Positions 43,903 through 53,254 of a stretch of 64,000 nucleotides of DNA are shown piece by piece (the first letter of the stretch is position 1; every line of letters starts with the position of its first letter). The stretch comes from Schauerella fraxinea. GTDB lineage: Bacteria; Pseudomonadota; Gammaproteobacteria; Burkholderiales; Burkholderiaceae_B. Below the pieces are notes generated by a model. That model saw nothing but the letters and a program-made list of their open reading frames with translations. It searched no databases and had not been told where the DNA came from. Where the stretch lies: assembly GCA_030849965.1 (NCBI GenBank), contig JAVDKL010000001.1:3358688-3422687 (forward strand), given 5' to 3'. Both the position numbers and the translations under genes were made by a program.

Positions 43903-45606
43903 TTAGAGCGCTTGCAGTTCCACATTCGTGCGGTCGCTTTTATCCGACGGCTTCGGCGTGATCTTGGGATCAGCCGAGGGCTGGGGGGCCAAGCCCGCCG
44001 AGGCGGCGTCCGGCACCGTGAGGTAGGGCAGCTTCAACGCATCGCTCGTCATGCGGCGAATTTCGTTCGTGAGCGCGGGGCTCTCGTTGATCTTGCGGCC
44101 GTACGAAGGCACGATTTCCTTCAAGCGCGTTTGCCAGCCGGCGGCCATTTCCTTGGGGAAAGCCTTGGCCAGCACGTTCAGCATGATCGGGGGCGACGTC
44201 GAGGCACCGGGCGATGCGCCCAGCAATGCGGCGATGGTGCCTTCCTTGTCGGTCACGATTTCGGTGCCAAATTGCAAGATGGCGCCTTTCTGCGGATCGC
44301 GCTTGATGACCTGCACGCGCTGTCCGGCCGTGACCAGTTTCCAGTCGCTGCGCTTGGCTTCAGGGAAGTACTTGATCAATTCGGCGTGACGGTCTTCGTC
44401 GGTCAGCGCGGCTTGCTGTGCCAGATAGCGCACCAGATCCAGGTTTTCCGAACCCACGGCGAGCATGCCCGCCACGTTGTTGTGGTTGACCGACGAGAAC
44501 AGATCGAACCACGAGCCTTCCTTCAGGAACTTGGTGCTGAAGAGTGCGAAGGGCCCGAAGAGCGTGACCGGCTTGCCGTCCAGCTTGCGTGCATCCAGGT
44601 GCGGGACCGACATCGGCGGCGAGCCGGCTTCGGCTTTGCCATACGCCTTCACGTTATGACGCGCGCTGATTTCCGGCGATTCGAAAGCCAGGAATTGACC
44701 GCCCACCGGGAAGCCGGCGTAGTCCTTGGATTCCGGAATGCCGGACATCTGCAGGAGCTTGAGCGAGGCGCCACCGGCACCGATAAACACAAACTTCGAT
44801 TTGATCGTCGTATCGTTACCCGACTTCAGGTCGTGTACCGTAACGTTCCAGGTCTTGTCGTCGTTCTGATGCAGGCCGCGCACTTCGTGGCCGAGTTGCA
44901 GTTCGAAGTTCGGGTTGGTCTGCAGCGACTTCGTGAGTTCGCGCGTGATCACGCCAAAGTTCACGTCGGTGCCCAGGGGCATGTAGGTCGCGGCGAGCTT
45001 TTGCTTGGGGTCGCGGCCTTCGATCATCAACGGCGCCCACTTGCGGATCTGTTCTTGATCCTGGGTAAATTCCATGCCGTAGAAGAGCGGGTTCTTGATC
45101 AGCGCCGCGTGACGCTTGCGCAGGTATTCGATGTTTTCATCGCCCCAGACGAAGCTCATGTGCGGCGTGGGATTGATGAAAGCCGACGGCTCTTGCAGAT
45201 GGCCGCGCTTTACTTGATGCGACCAGAACTGGCGCGACACCTCGAACTGCTCGGCAATGCCGACCGCGCGTTTGGTTTCGATCGAACCATCTTCGAGCTC
45301 GGGCGTGTAGTTCAGTTCGGCAAACGCCGAGTGACCCGTACCAGCGTTGTTCCAGCCGTCGGAGCTTTCCATCGCAACGCCATCCATGCGTTCGAACAGC
45401 TTCATCTTCCAGCCCGGCTCGAGCTCTTGCAGATACGTCGCCAAGGTAACGCTCATCACGCCGCCGCCGATCAGAACCACGTCCACCGGTTGTTCGTTAT
45501 CGGCTTTCGGGGGCGAGCCCTTGTACAGCGGCCAGTAGAGGAAAACCACGGCGACCACCGCGAGGACCACGATGAGCCCCGCTAGTGTTTTAAGGATTTT
45601 TTTCAT
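43903..45606 (-). CDS. mqo: Malate:quinone oxidoreductase
   Basis: Start at ATG 45606 with GGAAG upstream; the open frame extends 60 codons further without family likeness. 567 residues. An N-terminal hydrophobic helix (about residues 5-27) anchors it, then the FAD motif [10 protein letters not shown] and the family block [10 protein letters not shown]. Near the end are Gly-Ala-Ser-Pro-Gly-Ala-Ser and Ile-Val-Pro-Ser-Tyr-Gly. It oxidises malate to oxaloacetate and passes electrons to quinone. A hydrophilic Pro/Lys/Ser tail of about 30 residues follows the conserved end. Confidence 0.93.
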   Translation of the reverse strand: MKKILKTLAGLIVVLAVVAVVFLYWPLYKGSPPKADNEQPVDVVLIGGGVMSVTLATYLQELEPGWKMKLFERMDGVAMESSDGWNNAGTGHSAFAELNYTPELEDGSIETKRAVGIAEQFEVSRQFWSHQVKRGHLQEPSAFINPTPHMSFVWGDENIEYLRKRHAALIKNPLFYGMEFTQDQEQIRKWAPLMIEGRDPKQKLAATYMPLGTDVNFGVITRELTKSLQTNPNFELQLGHEVRGLHQNDDKTWNVTVHDLKSGNDTTIKSKFVFIGAGGASLKLLQMSGIPESKDYAGFPVGGQFLAFESPEISARHNVKAYGKAEAGSPPMSVPHLDARKLDGKPVTLFGPFALFSTKFLKEGSWFDLFSSVNHNNVAGMLAVGSENLDLVRYLAQQAALTDEDRHAELIKYFPEAKRSDWKLVTAGQRVQVIKRDPQKGAILQFGTEIVTDKEGTIAALLGASPGASTSPPIMLNVLAKAFPKEMAAGWQTRLKEIVPSYGRKINESPALTNEIRRMTSDALKLPYLTVPDAASAGLAPQPSADPKITPKPSDKSDRTNVELQAL

Positions 45607-46084
45607 AACTTCCGGGATGTCTAGAAAGAGAGTGGGCGTGGCTTTGCACGCGGACGCATGGCATCCTTGGCCGGTGAAGGCCTGCAGAAACAACGATCCA
45701 TAGGCGGCGCACGGAGGCCACACGGCACAAAACAGCTCAAAAACCGTGTAACAGCAGCGCCCAGAAAAATGCGTTCGATCTTGCAACGGTTAGGTTGCGC
45801 CGCAACATTTTAGCAAGAGTGGATTTAATCCCTCGAAAACACGCTTTATCTGTAGGGGTATACCCGTGCTTGGCGGATGCGCGCCGCAAGAGTGGGCGAC
45901 GCCGATGCCTGGATGGCGTCGACTTTCAGAAAAGACAGCGGCGCCGTTGCGGCCGTCCATATACATATAAGTAATCAAACTGAGTGCAAACCGGCATTCC
46001 TCGTAGACTTTGCCCACTTCGACGGCCTGCGCTTCTGGCAAGGGCGGTGCAGCAGACGACCGAGCAACATGAGGAGCAAAAACA
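45607..46084. other. Intergenic region between divergent mqo and metY
   Basis: 478 nt without a convincing gene. It must hold the promoters of mqo (leftwards) and metY (rightwards). A 13-bp palindrome GTTGCG-C-CGCAAC lies at 45794-45806, and an extended -10-like TGCTAAAAT reads leftwards at 45807-45815. I looked for a SAM- or SAH-riboswitch fold before metY and did not find a convincing one. Confidence 0.5.
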
Positions 46085-47380
46085 ATGTCGGACCCCAATC
46101 AACCGAACTGGAAGCTGGAAACGATTGCCGTGCACGGCGGCTACCAGCCGGATCCCACCACGCGCGCCGTTGCCGTGCCCATCTATCAGACGGTGGCGTT
46201 CGCGTTTGACGATACCCAGCACGGGGCCGATCTGTTCGATCTGAAGGTGCCGGGCAACATCTACACCCGCATCATGAATCCCACGCAGGACGTGCTGGAG
46301 CAACGTGTGGCGGCACTCGAGGGCGGTATTGCCGCCCTGGCGCTGGCCTCGGGCCAGGCCGCCGTTACGTATGCCATTCAGACGATCGCGGAAGCGGGCG
46401 ACAACATCGTCTCGGCCAGCGCGCTCTATGGCGGCACCTACAACCTGTTTGCCCACACCTTGCCGCAGTTCGGGATCACCACACGCTTCGCCGATGCGCG
46501 TCAGCCCGAATCCTTTGCCGCATTGATCGACGAGAACACCAAGGCCATCTTTGCCGAGTCGGTGGGCAATCCGCTGGGCAACGTGACCGACATTGCCGCG
46601 CTTGCCGAGGTGGCGCATCGACACGGCGTGCCGCTGATCGTGGACAACACGGTGCCTTCGCCTTACCTGCTGCGCCCCATCGAGCATGGCGCCAACATCG
46701 TCGTGCACTCGTTGACCAAGTATCTCGGCGGCCACGGCACGAGTCTGGGCGGCGCGATCGTCGACGCCGGCACATTTCCGTGGCGCGAGCACAAAGCGCG
46801 GTTCAAGCGATTGAACGAACCCGACGTCAGCTATCACGGTGTGGTGTACACGGAAGCGTTCGGTCCGGCGGCCTATATCGGCCGGGCGCGTGTGGTGCCG
46901 TTGCGTAACACCGGGGCAGCGATTTCGCCGTTCAATGCGTTTCTGATCCTGCAAGGCATCGAGACGTTGGGGCTGCGCGTGGATCGCATCACCGAGAATG
47001 CGCTCAAGATCGCCACGTTCCTAGAAGGACACGCCAAGGTGCAGTGGGTGAACTTTGCCGGGTTGCCGTCGCATCCCGACCATGCGCTGGTCGCGAAGTA
47101 CCTCTCGGGCAAAGCGCCCGGCTTGCTCACGTTTGGCGTGCAGGGCGGGCGCGAAGGTGGCGCCAGATTCCAGGATGCGCTCAAGCTCTTCACACGCCTG
47201 GTCAATATCGGCGACGCCAAGTCGCTCGCAACGCATCCGGCTTCCACCACACATCGCCAGTTGAATGCCGAAGAGCTGGCGCGCACGGGTGTGAAAGAAG
47301 AAACGGTACGCCTGTCGATCGGCATCGAACATATCGATGACTTGCTCGCCGATCTCAAGCAGGCGCTCGCCGCCGTTTAG
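46085..47380 (+). CDS. metY: O-acetylhomoserine sulfhydrylase
   Basis: A protein of 431 residues, with GAGGAG before ATG 46085. A PLP enzyme of the Cys/Met metabolism family: Glu-Thr-Ile-Ala-Val-His-Gly-Gly-Tyr near the start, Tyr-Thr-Arg-Ile-Met-Asn-Pro-Thr, and the PLP lysine in [12 protein letters not shown]. It makes homocysteine from O-acetylhomoserine and sulfide in the cytosol (direct sulfhydrylation for methionine). The length, above 420, fits MetY rather than the shorter cystathionine enzymes. Confidence 0.93.
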   Translation: MSDPNQPNWKLETIAVHGGYQPDPTTRAVAVPIYQTVAFAFDDTQHGADLFDLKVPGNIYTRIMNPTQDVLEQRVAALEGGIAALALASGQAAVTYAIQTIAEAGDNIVSASALYGGTYNLFAHTLPQFGITTRFADARQPESFAALIDENTKAIFAESVGNPLGNVTDIAALAEVAHRHGVPLIVDNTVPSPYLLRPIEHGANIVVHSLTKYLGGHGTSLGGAIVDAGTFPWREHKARFKRLNEPDVSYHGVVYTEAFGPAAYIGRARVVPLRNTGAAISPFNAFLILQGIETLGLRVDRITENALKIATFLEGHAKVQWVNFAGLPSHPDHALVAKYLSGKAPGLLTFGVQGGREGGARFQDALKLFTRLVNIGDAKSLATHPASTTHRQLNAEELARTGVKEETVRLSIGIEHIDDLLADLKQALAAV

Positions 47381-47403
47381 TACTTTAAGATAAGTCCACG
47401 ATC

Positions 47404-48249
47404 ATGACATTACGCAGAAACTTTCTTTCCATGGCCGCTGGCGCTACCTTTGCCGTTGCTGCTGGGGCGGCGCATGCCGCCACCGGGCAATCCGCTTCCT
47501 CATCTTCTTCGGCCACGCCCGCGCGCGGCGGCAAGAAAACCTACGTGCTTGCGCACGGTTCGTGGCATGGCGGGTGGTGCTGGCGGCCGGTGGCCGAACG
47601 GCTGCGCCAGGCCGGCCACGATGTGTTTGCGCCCAGCTACACCGGCATGGGCGATCGCGCGCATCTGATCAATAAAGGCATCACCATCGACACATTCATT
47701 GACGATCTGGTGGCCGTGATCGAGACCGAAGAATTGACTGATGTGATTCTGGTGGGACACAGCTTCGGCGGTATACCGATTACCGGCGTGGCCGACCGCA
47801 TCCCCGATCGCATCGCGCATCTGGTCTACTTCGACTCGATCGTGCTCGAAAGCGGTCAGACCGCGTTCTCGAATTACCCCAAGGCCGATGCCGATGCGCG
47901 TATTGCAGCCGCGTCCGCGGCTACCGGCGGTCTGGCTGTGCCGGTGCCTACGCCGCTGCCCGCCGCATGGGGCTTCAACGTGGGGACGCCCGACCACGAC
48001 TGGGTGACGCGCCGCCTGACGCCGCATCCGTTGGCCAGCTACACCACACCGTTGCAGCTCAAGCATCCTGTCGGCAATGGACGGCCGCGCACCTACATCC
48101 ACTGCACCTCGCCGGAACTGCCGGTGCTTGAGGATTCGCGCAAGCTGGTGAAGTCGCAAAAGGGCTGGAACTGGGTGGATATCGCTGCGCCACACGAAGC
48201 GCACATCACACATCCGGACCTGCTGACAAAGGTGCTGTTGGCGGTGTGA
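47404..48249 (+). CDS. Secreted alpha/beta hydrolase (EstC/hydroxynitrile-lyase-like)
   Basis: A protein of 281 residues, 23 nt after metY. A signal peptide with Leu-Arg-Arg-Asn-Phe-Leu (twin-arginine-like) ends near Ala-His-Ala-Ala, then a Ser-rich linker. Fold markers: His-Gly-Ser-Trp-His-Gly-Gly-Trp-Cys-Trp at the oxyanion hole, nucleophile Ser in Val-Gly-His-Ser-Phe-Gly-Gly and a late His in Ala-Pro-His-Glu-Ala-His. This resembles EstC and plant salicylate-esterase types. A periplasmic esterase is likely; the substrate is unknown. Confidence 0.85.
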   Translation: MTLRRNFLSMAAGATFAVAAGAAHAATGQSASSSSSATPARGGKKTYVLAHGSWHGGWCWRPVAERLRQAGHDVFAPSYTGMGDRAHLINKGITIDTFIDDLVAVIETEELTDVILVGHSFGGIPITGVADRIPDRIAHLVYFDSIVLESGQTAFSNYPKADADARIAAASAATGGLAVPVPTPLPAAWGFNVGTPDHDWVTRRLTPHPLASYTTPLQLKHPVGNGRPRTYIHCTSPELPVLEDSRKLVKSQKGWNWVDIAAPHEAHITHPDLLTKVLLAV

Positions 48250-48324
48250 TGGCGCCCGGGCTACGTCAGCGGCGATCGCCTGATGACAACGCCCAGCAAC
48301 GTCCATGGCATCGGCAGCGTGCAC

Positions 48325-48359
48325 AAAAAAAACCTGGAACTCGCGTGAGCGAGACCAGG
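48325..48359 (-). terminator. Rho-independent terminator of the tctBA operon
   Basis: Read leftwards: hairpin at 48359-48333 (outer CCTGG/CCAGG, inner CTCGC/GCGAG, loop of 4) followed by eight T (48332-48325). It lies 28 nt after the tctA stop codon, in classic terminator form. Confidence 0.85.
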
Positions 48360-48386
48360 CCAAGAGCCAACTTTTTGCGTGAGGCG

Positions 48387-49892
48387 TCAGTCTTCTTCGA
48401 CGAAGGCCTCATCGCGTTTCTTGCGCAGGGAAGGCAGCGTCACCAGTACCAGCAGAATGGCGGCGGCGGCGAGCAGCGAAGCGGAAAGCGGCCGCGTGAC
48501 GAACGTGGTGTAGTCGCCGCGCGACAGCAAAAGCGCCCGACGGAAATTTTCTTCCATCATGGGGCCCAACACCAAGCCGAGCAGCAACGGTGCGCCTTCG
48601 CATTTGAGCTTGCTCCACACATAACCGACCACGCCGAACACCGCGAACATGAAGATGTCGAACACGTTGTAGTTCAGCGAGTACACGCCGATCGTGCAGA
48701 ACACCAGAATTGCGGGGAAGAGCATGCGATAAGGCACGCGCAACAGCTTCACCCAAATGCCGATCAGCGGCAGGTTGAGTACCACCAGCATCAGGTTGCC
48801 GATCCACATCGATGCAATCAGGCCCCAGAACAATTCCGGGTGACTGGTCATCACTTGCGGGCCGGGCTGGATGTTGTGAATCGTCATCGCGCCCACCATC
48901 AGCGCCATCACGGCGTTGCCCGGGATACCGAGCGTGAGCAAGGGGATGAACGAGGTTTGCGCGCCGGCGTTGTTGGCCGACTCCGGTCCCGCCAAGCCGG
49001 CAGGGTGACCCTTGCCGAAACGCTCCGGATGCTTGGAGATCTTCTTTTCCAACGTGTAGGAGGCAAACGCGGAGAGTACCGATCCGCCGCCGGGCAAGAT
49101 CCCGAGTGCCGACCCCAGCGCCGTGCCGCGCACCACGGCGGGCCACGATTCCTTGAACTCCTGCTTGCTGGGATAAAGCGACCCGACCTTGTCGGCGATC
49201 TCGACCCGCTGCTCTTTGAGCTCCAGGTTGGCCATGATTTCGGCCAAGCCGAACACCCCCATCGCCACGATGGCGAAGTCGATGCCGTCCTGCAGTTCGG
49301 GAATGCTGAAGTCGTAGCGTGCAACGCCCGAGTTCACGTCGGTGCCCACCATGCCGAGCAGCAGCCCAAGCAGGATCATGCAGATCGCCTTGGAGAGCGA
49401 CCCGGAGGCGAGTACGACGGCACCGATCAGCCCCAGTGCCATCAACGAAAAATATTCCGCCGGGCCGAAAGCGAACGCCACTTCCGCCAATGGCGGGGCG
49501 AACGCCGCAATCAATACGGTGGCCACGCTGCCTGCGAAAAACGAGCCGATGGCTGCAATGGAAAGCGCGGCGCCCGCGCGGCCGTTGCGGGCCATCTGGT
49601 GGCCGTCGAGCACAGTTACCACGGCCGACGTCTCGCCTGGTAGATTGACCAGAATGGCAGTCGTCGACCCGCCATATTGCGTGCCGTAGTAGATGCCGGC
49701 CAGCATGATGAGCCCGGCAATCGGCGGCAGCACGTAGGTGATCGGCAGCAGCATTGCGATGGTGGGCACGGGACCCAGACCGGGCAGCACGCCAACGAGG
49801 GTGCCCAGCAGGCAGCCGAGAAATGCATAGGTGAGGTTTTCGGGCGTAAAGGCAACCGAGAACCCCAGCATGAGGTTGTCCATCAATTCCAT
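48387..49892 (-). CDS. tctA: Tripartite tricarboxylate transporter, large permease TctA
   Basis: A protein of 501 residues, family length, with about 11-12 transmembrane helices. TctA signatures include Leu-Gly-Thr-Leu-Val-Gly-Val-Leu-Pro-Gly-Leu-Gly-Pro, Tyr-Gly-Thr-Gln-Tyr-Gly-Gly-Ser-Thr-Thr-Ala-Ile-Leu-Val-Asn and Gly-Ile-Leu-Pro-Gly-Gly-Gly. It forms the channel for organic acids delivered by Bug/TctC receptors. It follows tctB with a 10-nt gap. No receptor gene lies in this operon; five orphan receptors are elsewhere in the window. Confidence 0.94.
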   Translation of the reverse strand: MELMDNLMLGFSVAFTPENLTYAFLGCLLGTLVGVLPGLGPVPTIAMLLPITYVLPPIAGLIMLAGIYYGTQYGGSTTAILVNLPGETSAVVTVLDGHQMARNGRAGAALSIAAIGSFFAGSVATVLIAAFAPPLAEVAFAFGPAEYFSLMALGLIGAVVLASGSLSKAICMILLGLLLGMVGTDVNSGVARYDFSIPELQDGIDFAIVAMGVFGLAEIMANLELKEQRVEIADKVGSLYPSKQEFKESWPAVVRGTALGSALGILPGGGSVLSAFASYTLEKKISKHPERFGKGHPAGLAGPESANNAGAQTSFIPLLTLGIPGNAVMALMVGAMTIHNIQPGPQVMTSHPELFWGLIASMWIGNLMLVVLNLPLIGIWVKLLRVPYRMLFPAILVFCTIGVYSLNYNVFDIFMFAVFGVVGYVWSKLKCEGAPLLLGLVLGPMMEENFRRALLLSRGDYTTFVTRPLSASLLAAAAILLVLVTLPSLRKKRDEAFVEED

Positions 49893-49902
49893 GGTGGGTT
49901 CC

Positions 49903-50361
49903 TTAGTAGCTCAGTGCAGCGGGCCAAAGCGGGAAGATCAATCCCAGCCCACGAATGAAGGCCACATAGGAGAACAACACCAGGAAGAGGCCGTTTGCGA
50001 TGGCGACTTTCCAGTTGAACTCGTGGCTGGCGAAACTGCTGACGAGCACCAGCAGAAAAACGGAGAGGTACAACCCGAGCGGGCGCAGCACGAAGCCGTA
50101 TAGCGTGACCGAACCGACGACCAGGAGGAGGATGCGGAAGTCGAAGCGGGTGATCTCGGTTTCGGGCGCGCGTTTGGCGAGCGAGGTCATCAATACGACG
50201 GCGCCCATCAATGCCAGGACGATGCCCAGCCAGAACGGGAAATAGCCTGGGCCCATGCGGGCAGCCGTGCCCATGCTGTAGCTGGTGGCCTTGAGCGCGA
50301 AGGCGCCACCCAGGGCGATAAACATCGCCCCAGACCAGAAGTCTTGTCTGTTTCTAACCAA
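49903..50361 (-). CDS. tctB: Tripartite tricarboxylate transporter, small subunit TctB
   Basis: A protein of 152 residues. The start is read as TTG 50361 because AAGGAG lies 8 nt upstream; the first ATG is 12 codons inside and would cut the first helix. Four transmembrane helices, with the family segment Met-Gly-Pro-Gly-Tyr-Phe-Pro-Phe-Trp-Leu-Gly. TctB is the small membrane part paired with TctA. Confidence 0.88.
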   Translation of the reverse strand: MVRNRQDFWSGAMFIALGGAFALKATSYSMGTAARMGPGYFPFWLGIVLALMGAVVLMTSLAKRAPETEITRFDFRILLLVVGSVTLYGFVLRPLGLYLSVFLLVLVSSFASHEFNWKVAIANGLFLVLFSYVAFIRGLGLIFPLWPAALSY

Positions 50362-50897
50362 ACGGTTGTCTCCTTGTGTTGGGGCGCGTCGCGACTGGGT
50401 AGGTCATGCACGCCCTTGTTGATGTCGATCATTACTGTCGTTTCCGAAAGCGCCAAGAAAGCAGAATGAAAGCTTATTGATGTGCTGAATCCGGGTTCCT
50501 GGGTCAGAAAAAGGGATGGAAATGCCGGGACGGACCCGTGCGATCGAAAGCATGACGCAGGCAGGCGCGCCTTGGCGTGCCGAACCCATGTCGTGCCGAA
50601 AGTGGCGTGCTGCCTACGTCTGCGGGCATCGGCCACCGTTGTACGCGCTGGCGCGATGAGCGCCGGCACATGACGGTTGCTGCGACCTATCGTGGCGCAT
50701 CCTCGTCGAAAGCGTCAGCTGACCTTCCAACGGGGCTCACAAATGGCTGGCATGAAAAATATCATGACGTGATGTATTAATGCAACCCGCTATTTTCCCT
50801 AACGGATAGAGGAGATGCGTGGCACAGTCATTGCGAGGGGGAGGGTGACCCCGCTGAAATCGCGGTGCTTCGATTCATTACCGTAAAGAGGATCTTC
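50362..50897. other. Non-coding stretch upstream of tctB and of the small acidic protein gene
   Basis: 536 nt without a supportable gene; the short open frames here lack ribosome sites and protein character. The right part (about 50750-50800) turns AT-rich, with ATCA-TGACG-TGAT at 50761-50773, and probably holds the promoter of the small gene at 50898. The left part should hold the tctB promoter. Confidence 0.45.
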
Positions 50898-51068
50898 ATG
50901 ACCGACCCCCGTAACGTTGCGCACGACAAGAAAGTCATTCAAGAGAAAAAGCATCAGGGCGAAGAGATTGCACCGGATGCCGAGCATGCCGTGCAGCCTG
51001 GCAAGAAGCCGCGTCTGAAGACCGACGATGAGCAAGACGATGCAAAGGACGACACGGCTGAGAAGTAA
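50898..51068 (+). CDS. Small hydrophilic acidic/basic protein, function unknown
   Basis: A protein of 56 residues from ATG 50898 with GAGG 6 nt upstream. The composition is almost all charged and small residues (Lys, Asp, Glu, Ala, Gln), with no Cys, Trp, Tyr or Phe, so it is probably disordered. It ends Asp-Glu-Gln-Asp-Asp-Ala-Lys-Asp-Asp-Thr-Ala-Glu-Lys. A strong terminator follows (51147-51175), which supports a real short transcript. It could be a stress or desiccation-type protein; no family was recognised. Confidence 0.6.
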   Translation: MTDPRNVAHDKKVIQEKKHQGEEIAPDAEHAVQPGKKPRLKTDDEQDDAKDDTAEK

Positions 51069-51146
51069 GGGTGCAAGGTAGATCGCCTGCGTGGTGCGAC
51101 TTTGATCTCGCGAGCCGCGATCTGCGCACGAAGGCACCTGAATGGC

Positions 51147-51175
51147 AAATGGCCACCCCACAAGGGTGGCCATTT
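51147..51175. terminator. Perfect 12-bp hairpin between convergent genes
   Basis: AAATGGCCACCC / GGGTGGCCATTT with a 5-nt loop. It lies between the small protein gene ending at 51068 and the dehydrogenase gene ending at 51213, so it probably acts in both directions. Confidence 0.8.
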
Positions 51176-51212
51176 CATCTGATCGGTTGTTTGCAACGGC
51201 GGTTGCGTACGG

Positions 51213-52091
51213 TCAATTCTGCTTTCCCACCACGCTCCAATCTTGTGCGCCATCGCCGCGTTCGCAGATCGCTTCGATGCGCTGCAAAATGACTTGCGCG
51301 ACGGCCATCTCGCGATCGGCTCGAGAAGCCTGTGCTGCGGCCTGCGCCAAGCGCAAATCCTTGCGCATCAGTTCCGCTTTGAAGCCTGGTTTGAAATCCT
51401 GCTCGAGCAGTCGAACGGCATTTTTTTCCAGTACTGCGCTGCGCGCCGCGCCGCCGAGCAGGGCCTCGCGCACCGCTGCAGGATCGACCCCATTGGCCCG
51501 CGCCAGGGCAAACGCCTCGACGACGCCAAACATCACGCTGCTCACGGCGATTTGATTGCAGGCCTTGGCGATTTGCCCGGCACCAGGATCGCCCACGTGC
51601 ACCACGCGGCTGGCGATGCCGTCCAGATAGGGGCGGCAATCCGCGAATGCTTCGGTGCTGGCACCCACCATGCAGCTCAGCTCGCCACGCGCCGCAGCCG
51701 CTTCGCCACCGCTGACCGGTGCGTCGAGCAAGGTCACGTTTAGCTGTGCCAGGCGCTGTGCGTGGTCGCGTGTGGCCTGGGCCGAAATCGTACTGGTGTC
51801 GATGATGAAGCTGCCTGGTTTAAGCGCAGCGGCGAGCCCCTGCTCGCCAAACAGCACGGCAGCGACGGCCTCGGTATCCGACAGGCACAACATGACGACG
51901 TCGGTTCGTGCGCCGATCTCGGCCGGCGACGCCGCGCCATGCGCCCCGGCGTCGATCAACGCACTTTCGGCAGAACGATTGCGGTTGTGAACGTGGACCT
52001 CGAACCCGCGACGCAGCAGGGATGCGGCCATGCCGCGCCCCATGATGCCAAGTCCGATGAAACCTATGGTTTTAGCGACGGTGGTAGTCAT
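51213..52091 (-). CDS. 3-Hydroxyisobutyrate dehydrogenase family NAD(P)-dependent oxidoreductase
   Basis: Start at ATG 52091 (Met-Thr-Thr-Thr-Val-Ala-Lys); the open frame upstream overlaps the Bug gene and is not family-like. 292 residues. NAD(P) motif Gly-Phe-Ile-Gly-Leu-Gly-Ile-Met-Gly at 10-18, substrate motif Asp-Ala-Pro-Val-Ser-Gly-Gly and catalytic Lys in Ala-Gly-Gln-Ile-Ala-Lys-Ala-Cys-Asn-Gln. The family includes 3-hydroxyisobutyrate dehydrogenase and tartronate semialdehyde reductase. It lies 13 nt after a Bug receptor gene and near two other hydroxyacid enzyme genes, which favours a short hydroxyacid as substrate. Confidence 0.88.
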   Translation of the reverse strand: MTTTVAKTIGFIGLGIMGRGMAASLLRRGFEVHVHNRNRSAESALIDAGAHGAASPAEIGARTDVVMLCLSDTEAVAAVLFGEQGLAAALKPGSFIIDTSTISAQATRDHAQRLAQLNVTLLDAPVSGGEAAAARGELSCMVGASTEAFADCRPYLDGIASRVVHVGDPGAGQIAKACNQIAVSSVMFGVVEAFALARANGVDPAAVREALLGGAARSAVLEKNAVRLLEQDFKPGFKAELMRKDLRLAQAAAQASRADREMAVAQVILQRIEAICERGDGAQDWSVVGKQN

Positions 52092-52104
52092 GCCTGCCTG
52101 TTCC

Positions 52105-53073
52105 TCAGTTTTTGGCGCTCTTGATCTTGGCCAGCGAATCGCCGACCAAGGTGTAGCTTTCGTTGATCTCTTTCTGAAACGCCGGGCCGTCGGCATAGTC
52201 GGTAGTAAGCCCGCTGCTCTGGGCGTACGTCTTCCACGAGGGGCTATCCAGGGCGTCGTGAAACACGCGATTCAAATACCGGTAAATGGGTTCCGGCAGC
52301 CCGGCAGGCGCCATCAAGCCTTTCATGTTGTCCAGCGCCACTGGGTAGCCGAGCTCGCCCACGGTGGGCACGTTGGGAAGCGACGCCACGCGGACTTTGG
52401 AGAAGACCGCGATCGGCCGGATCTTGCCGCCATCGATCAAGCCTTTCACTTCTTCAGGCGCGCCGAACGCCATATCGAGTTGACCGGCCGCCAGCGCCAT
52501 CGTGGCTTCAGCGGCACCCTTGTAGGGAACATGAAGAAACCGCAAGCCGCTATTGGCCTCGAACGCAAGCATGGTGGAATGAAACAAGCTGCCTTCGCCG
52601 GTGGAGCCATACGAGAGGCCTTCAGGCTTTTCCTTGGCGGCAGCGATCAATTCCTGCATCGTCTTGTACGGCGAATTCACATTGACAGCGAGCACGGACG
52701 GCAGTCGCGCCGCTTTGAGAATGGGCGTGAAATCACGGCGGGCGTCATAGGAAATTTTTTGATGATTGCCCACCGATGTCGTCTCACTGCCGCCGCCGAC
52801 GAACAGTTTGTAGCCGTCCGGTTTGGCATTGGCAACCTCTTGAGCGGCGAGTACGCCCGCCACACCGGGTTTGTTGATCACGATCACCGGCACGGGTACT
52901 GTGCTTTTCACGGCGTTGGCAAGCTGGCGGGCGATCTGGTCGGCCGAGCCGCCGGGGGCGAAGCCGACGAGGATTTCAATGGGGCGCTCTGGCTTCCATT
53001 CCTGCGCGAGGGCAGGACTGGCGAACGACGCCCAGGCGAGGCCGGCCGCCAGCCATTTCATTGTGGTGTTCAT
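52105..53073 (-). CDS. Bug family tripartite tricarboxylate transporter receptor
   Basis: GAGGAG before ATG 53073; 322 residues with a signal peptide cleaved near Ala-Leu-Ala-Gln. Bug markers: Ile-Glu-Ile-Leu-Val-Gly-Phe-Ala-Pro-Gly-Gly-Ser-Ala-Asp and Val-Ile-Val-Ile-Asn-Lys-Pro-Gly-Val-Ala-Gly. It is the first gene of a two-gene operon with the dehydrogenase and divergent from a LysR gene. Confidence 0.92.
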   Translation of the reverse strand: MNTTMKWLAAGLAWASFASPALAQEWKPERPIEILVGFAPGGSADQIARQLANAVKSTVPVPVIVINKPGVAGVLAAQEVANAKPDGYKLFVGGGSETTSVGNHQKISYDARRDFTPILKAARLPSVLAVNVNSPYKTMQELIAAAKEKPEGLSYGSTGEGSLFHSTMLAFEANSGLRFLHVPYKGAAEATMALAAGQLDMAFGAPEEVKGLIDGGKIRPIAVFSKVRVASLPNVPTVGELGYPVALDNMKGLMAPAGLPEPIYRYLNRVFHDALDSPSWKTYAQSSGLTTDYADGPAFQKEINESYTLVGDSLAKIKSAKN

Positions 53074-53155
53074 GTTTGTCTCCTCATGCGGTTTCTAAGA
53101 CCGCGCGCAAGGCTTTCTAGGTGTGTGGCCGACTGTAGCAATCCGGATCCAGAGA

Positions 53156-53173
53156 AGAAAGTGATAAATTTCT
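53156..53173. promoter_or_regulatory. Dyad AGAAA-N8-TTTCT in the Bug/LysR divergent region
   Basis: A perfect 5-bp inverted repeat near the middle of the 181-bp gap between the divergent Bug and LysR genes, in the only AT-rich part of the gap. A candidate LysR site. Confidence 0.35.
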
Positions 53174-53254
53174 ACAAAACTCCATCGCTTTTTCCGAACC
53201 CAGCTGTTCGCGTCCGGCGTGTTCCGCACCGGCGATTTTCTCCAGAGCGTTGCA

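Noticed and set aside
43732..45585. 617-codon plus-strand frame opposite mqo
   Set aside because: It is the mirror of mqo codon usage, with no recognisable domain and very high Arg/His/Gln content.
45607..46084. Possible SAM or SAH riboswitch before metY
   Set aside because: I could not pair a consistent set of stems with the conserved loops; only a small palindrome is visible.
48246..49643. 465-codon plus-strand frame opposite tctA
   Set aside because: Antisense shadow of a clear TctA gene; the product has no protein-like features.
50208..50780. Short open frames in the gap before the 56-residue protein gene
   Set aside because: They lack ribosome sites, overlap each other on both strands and have no protein-like composition.
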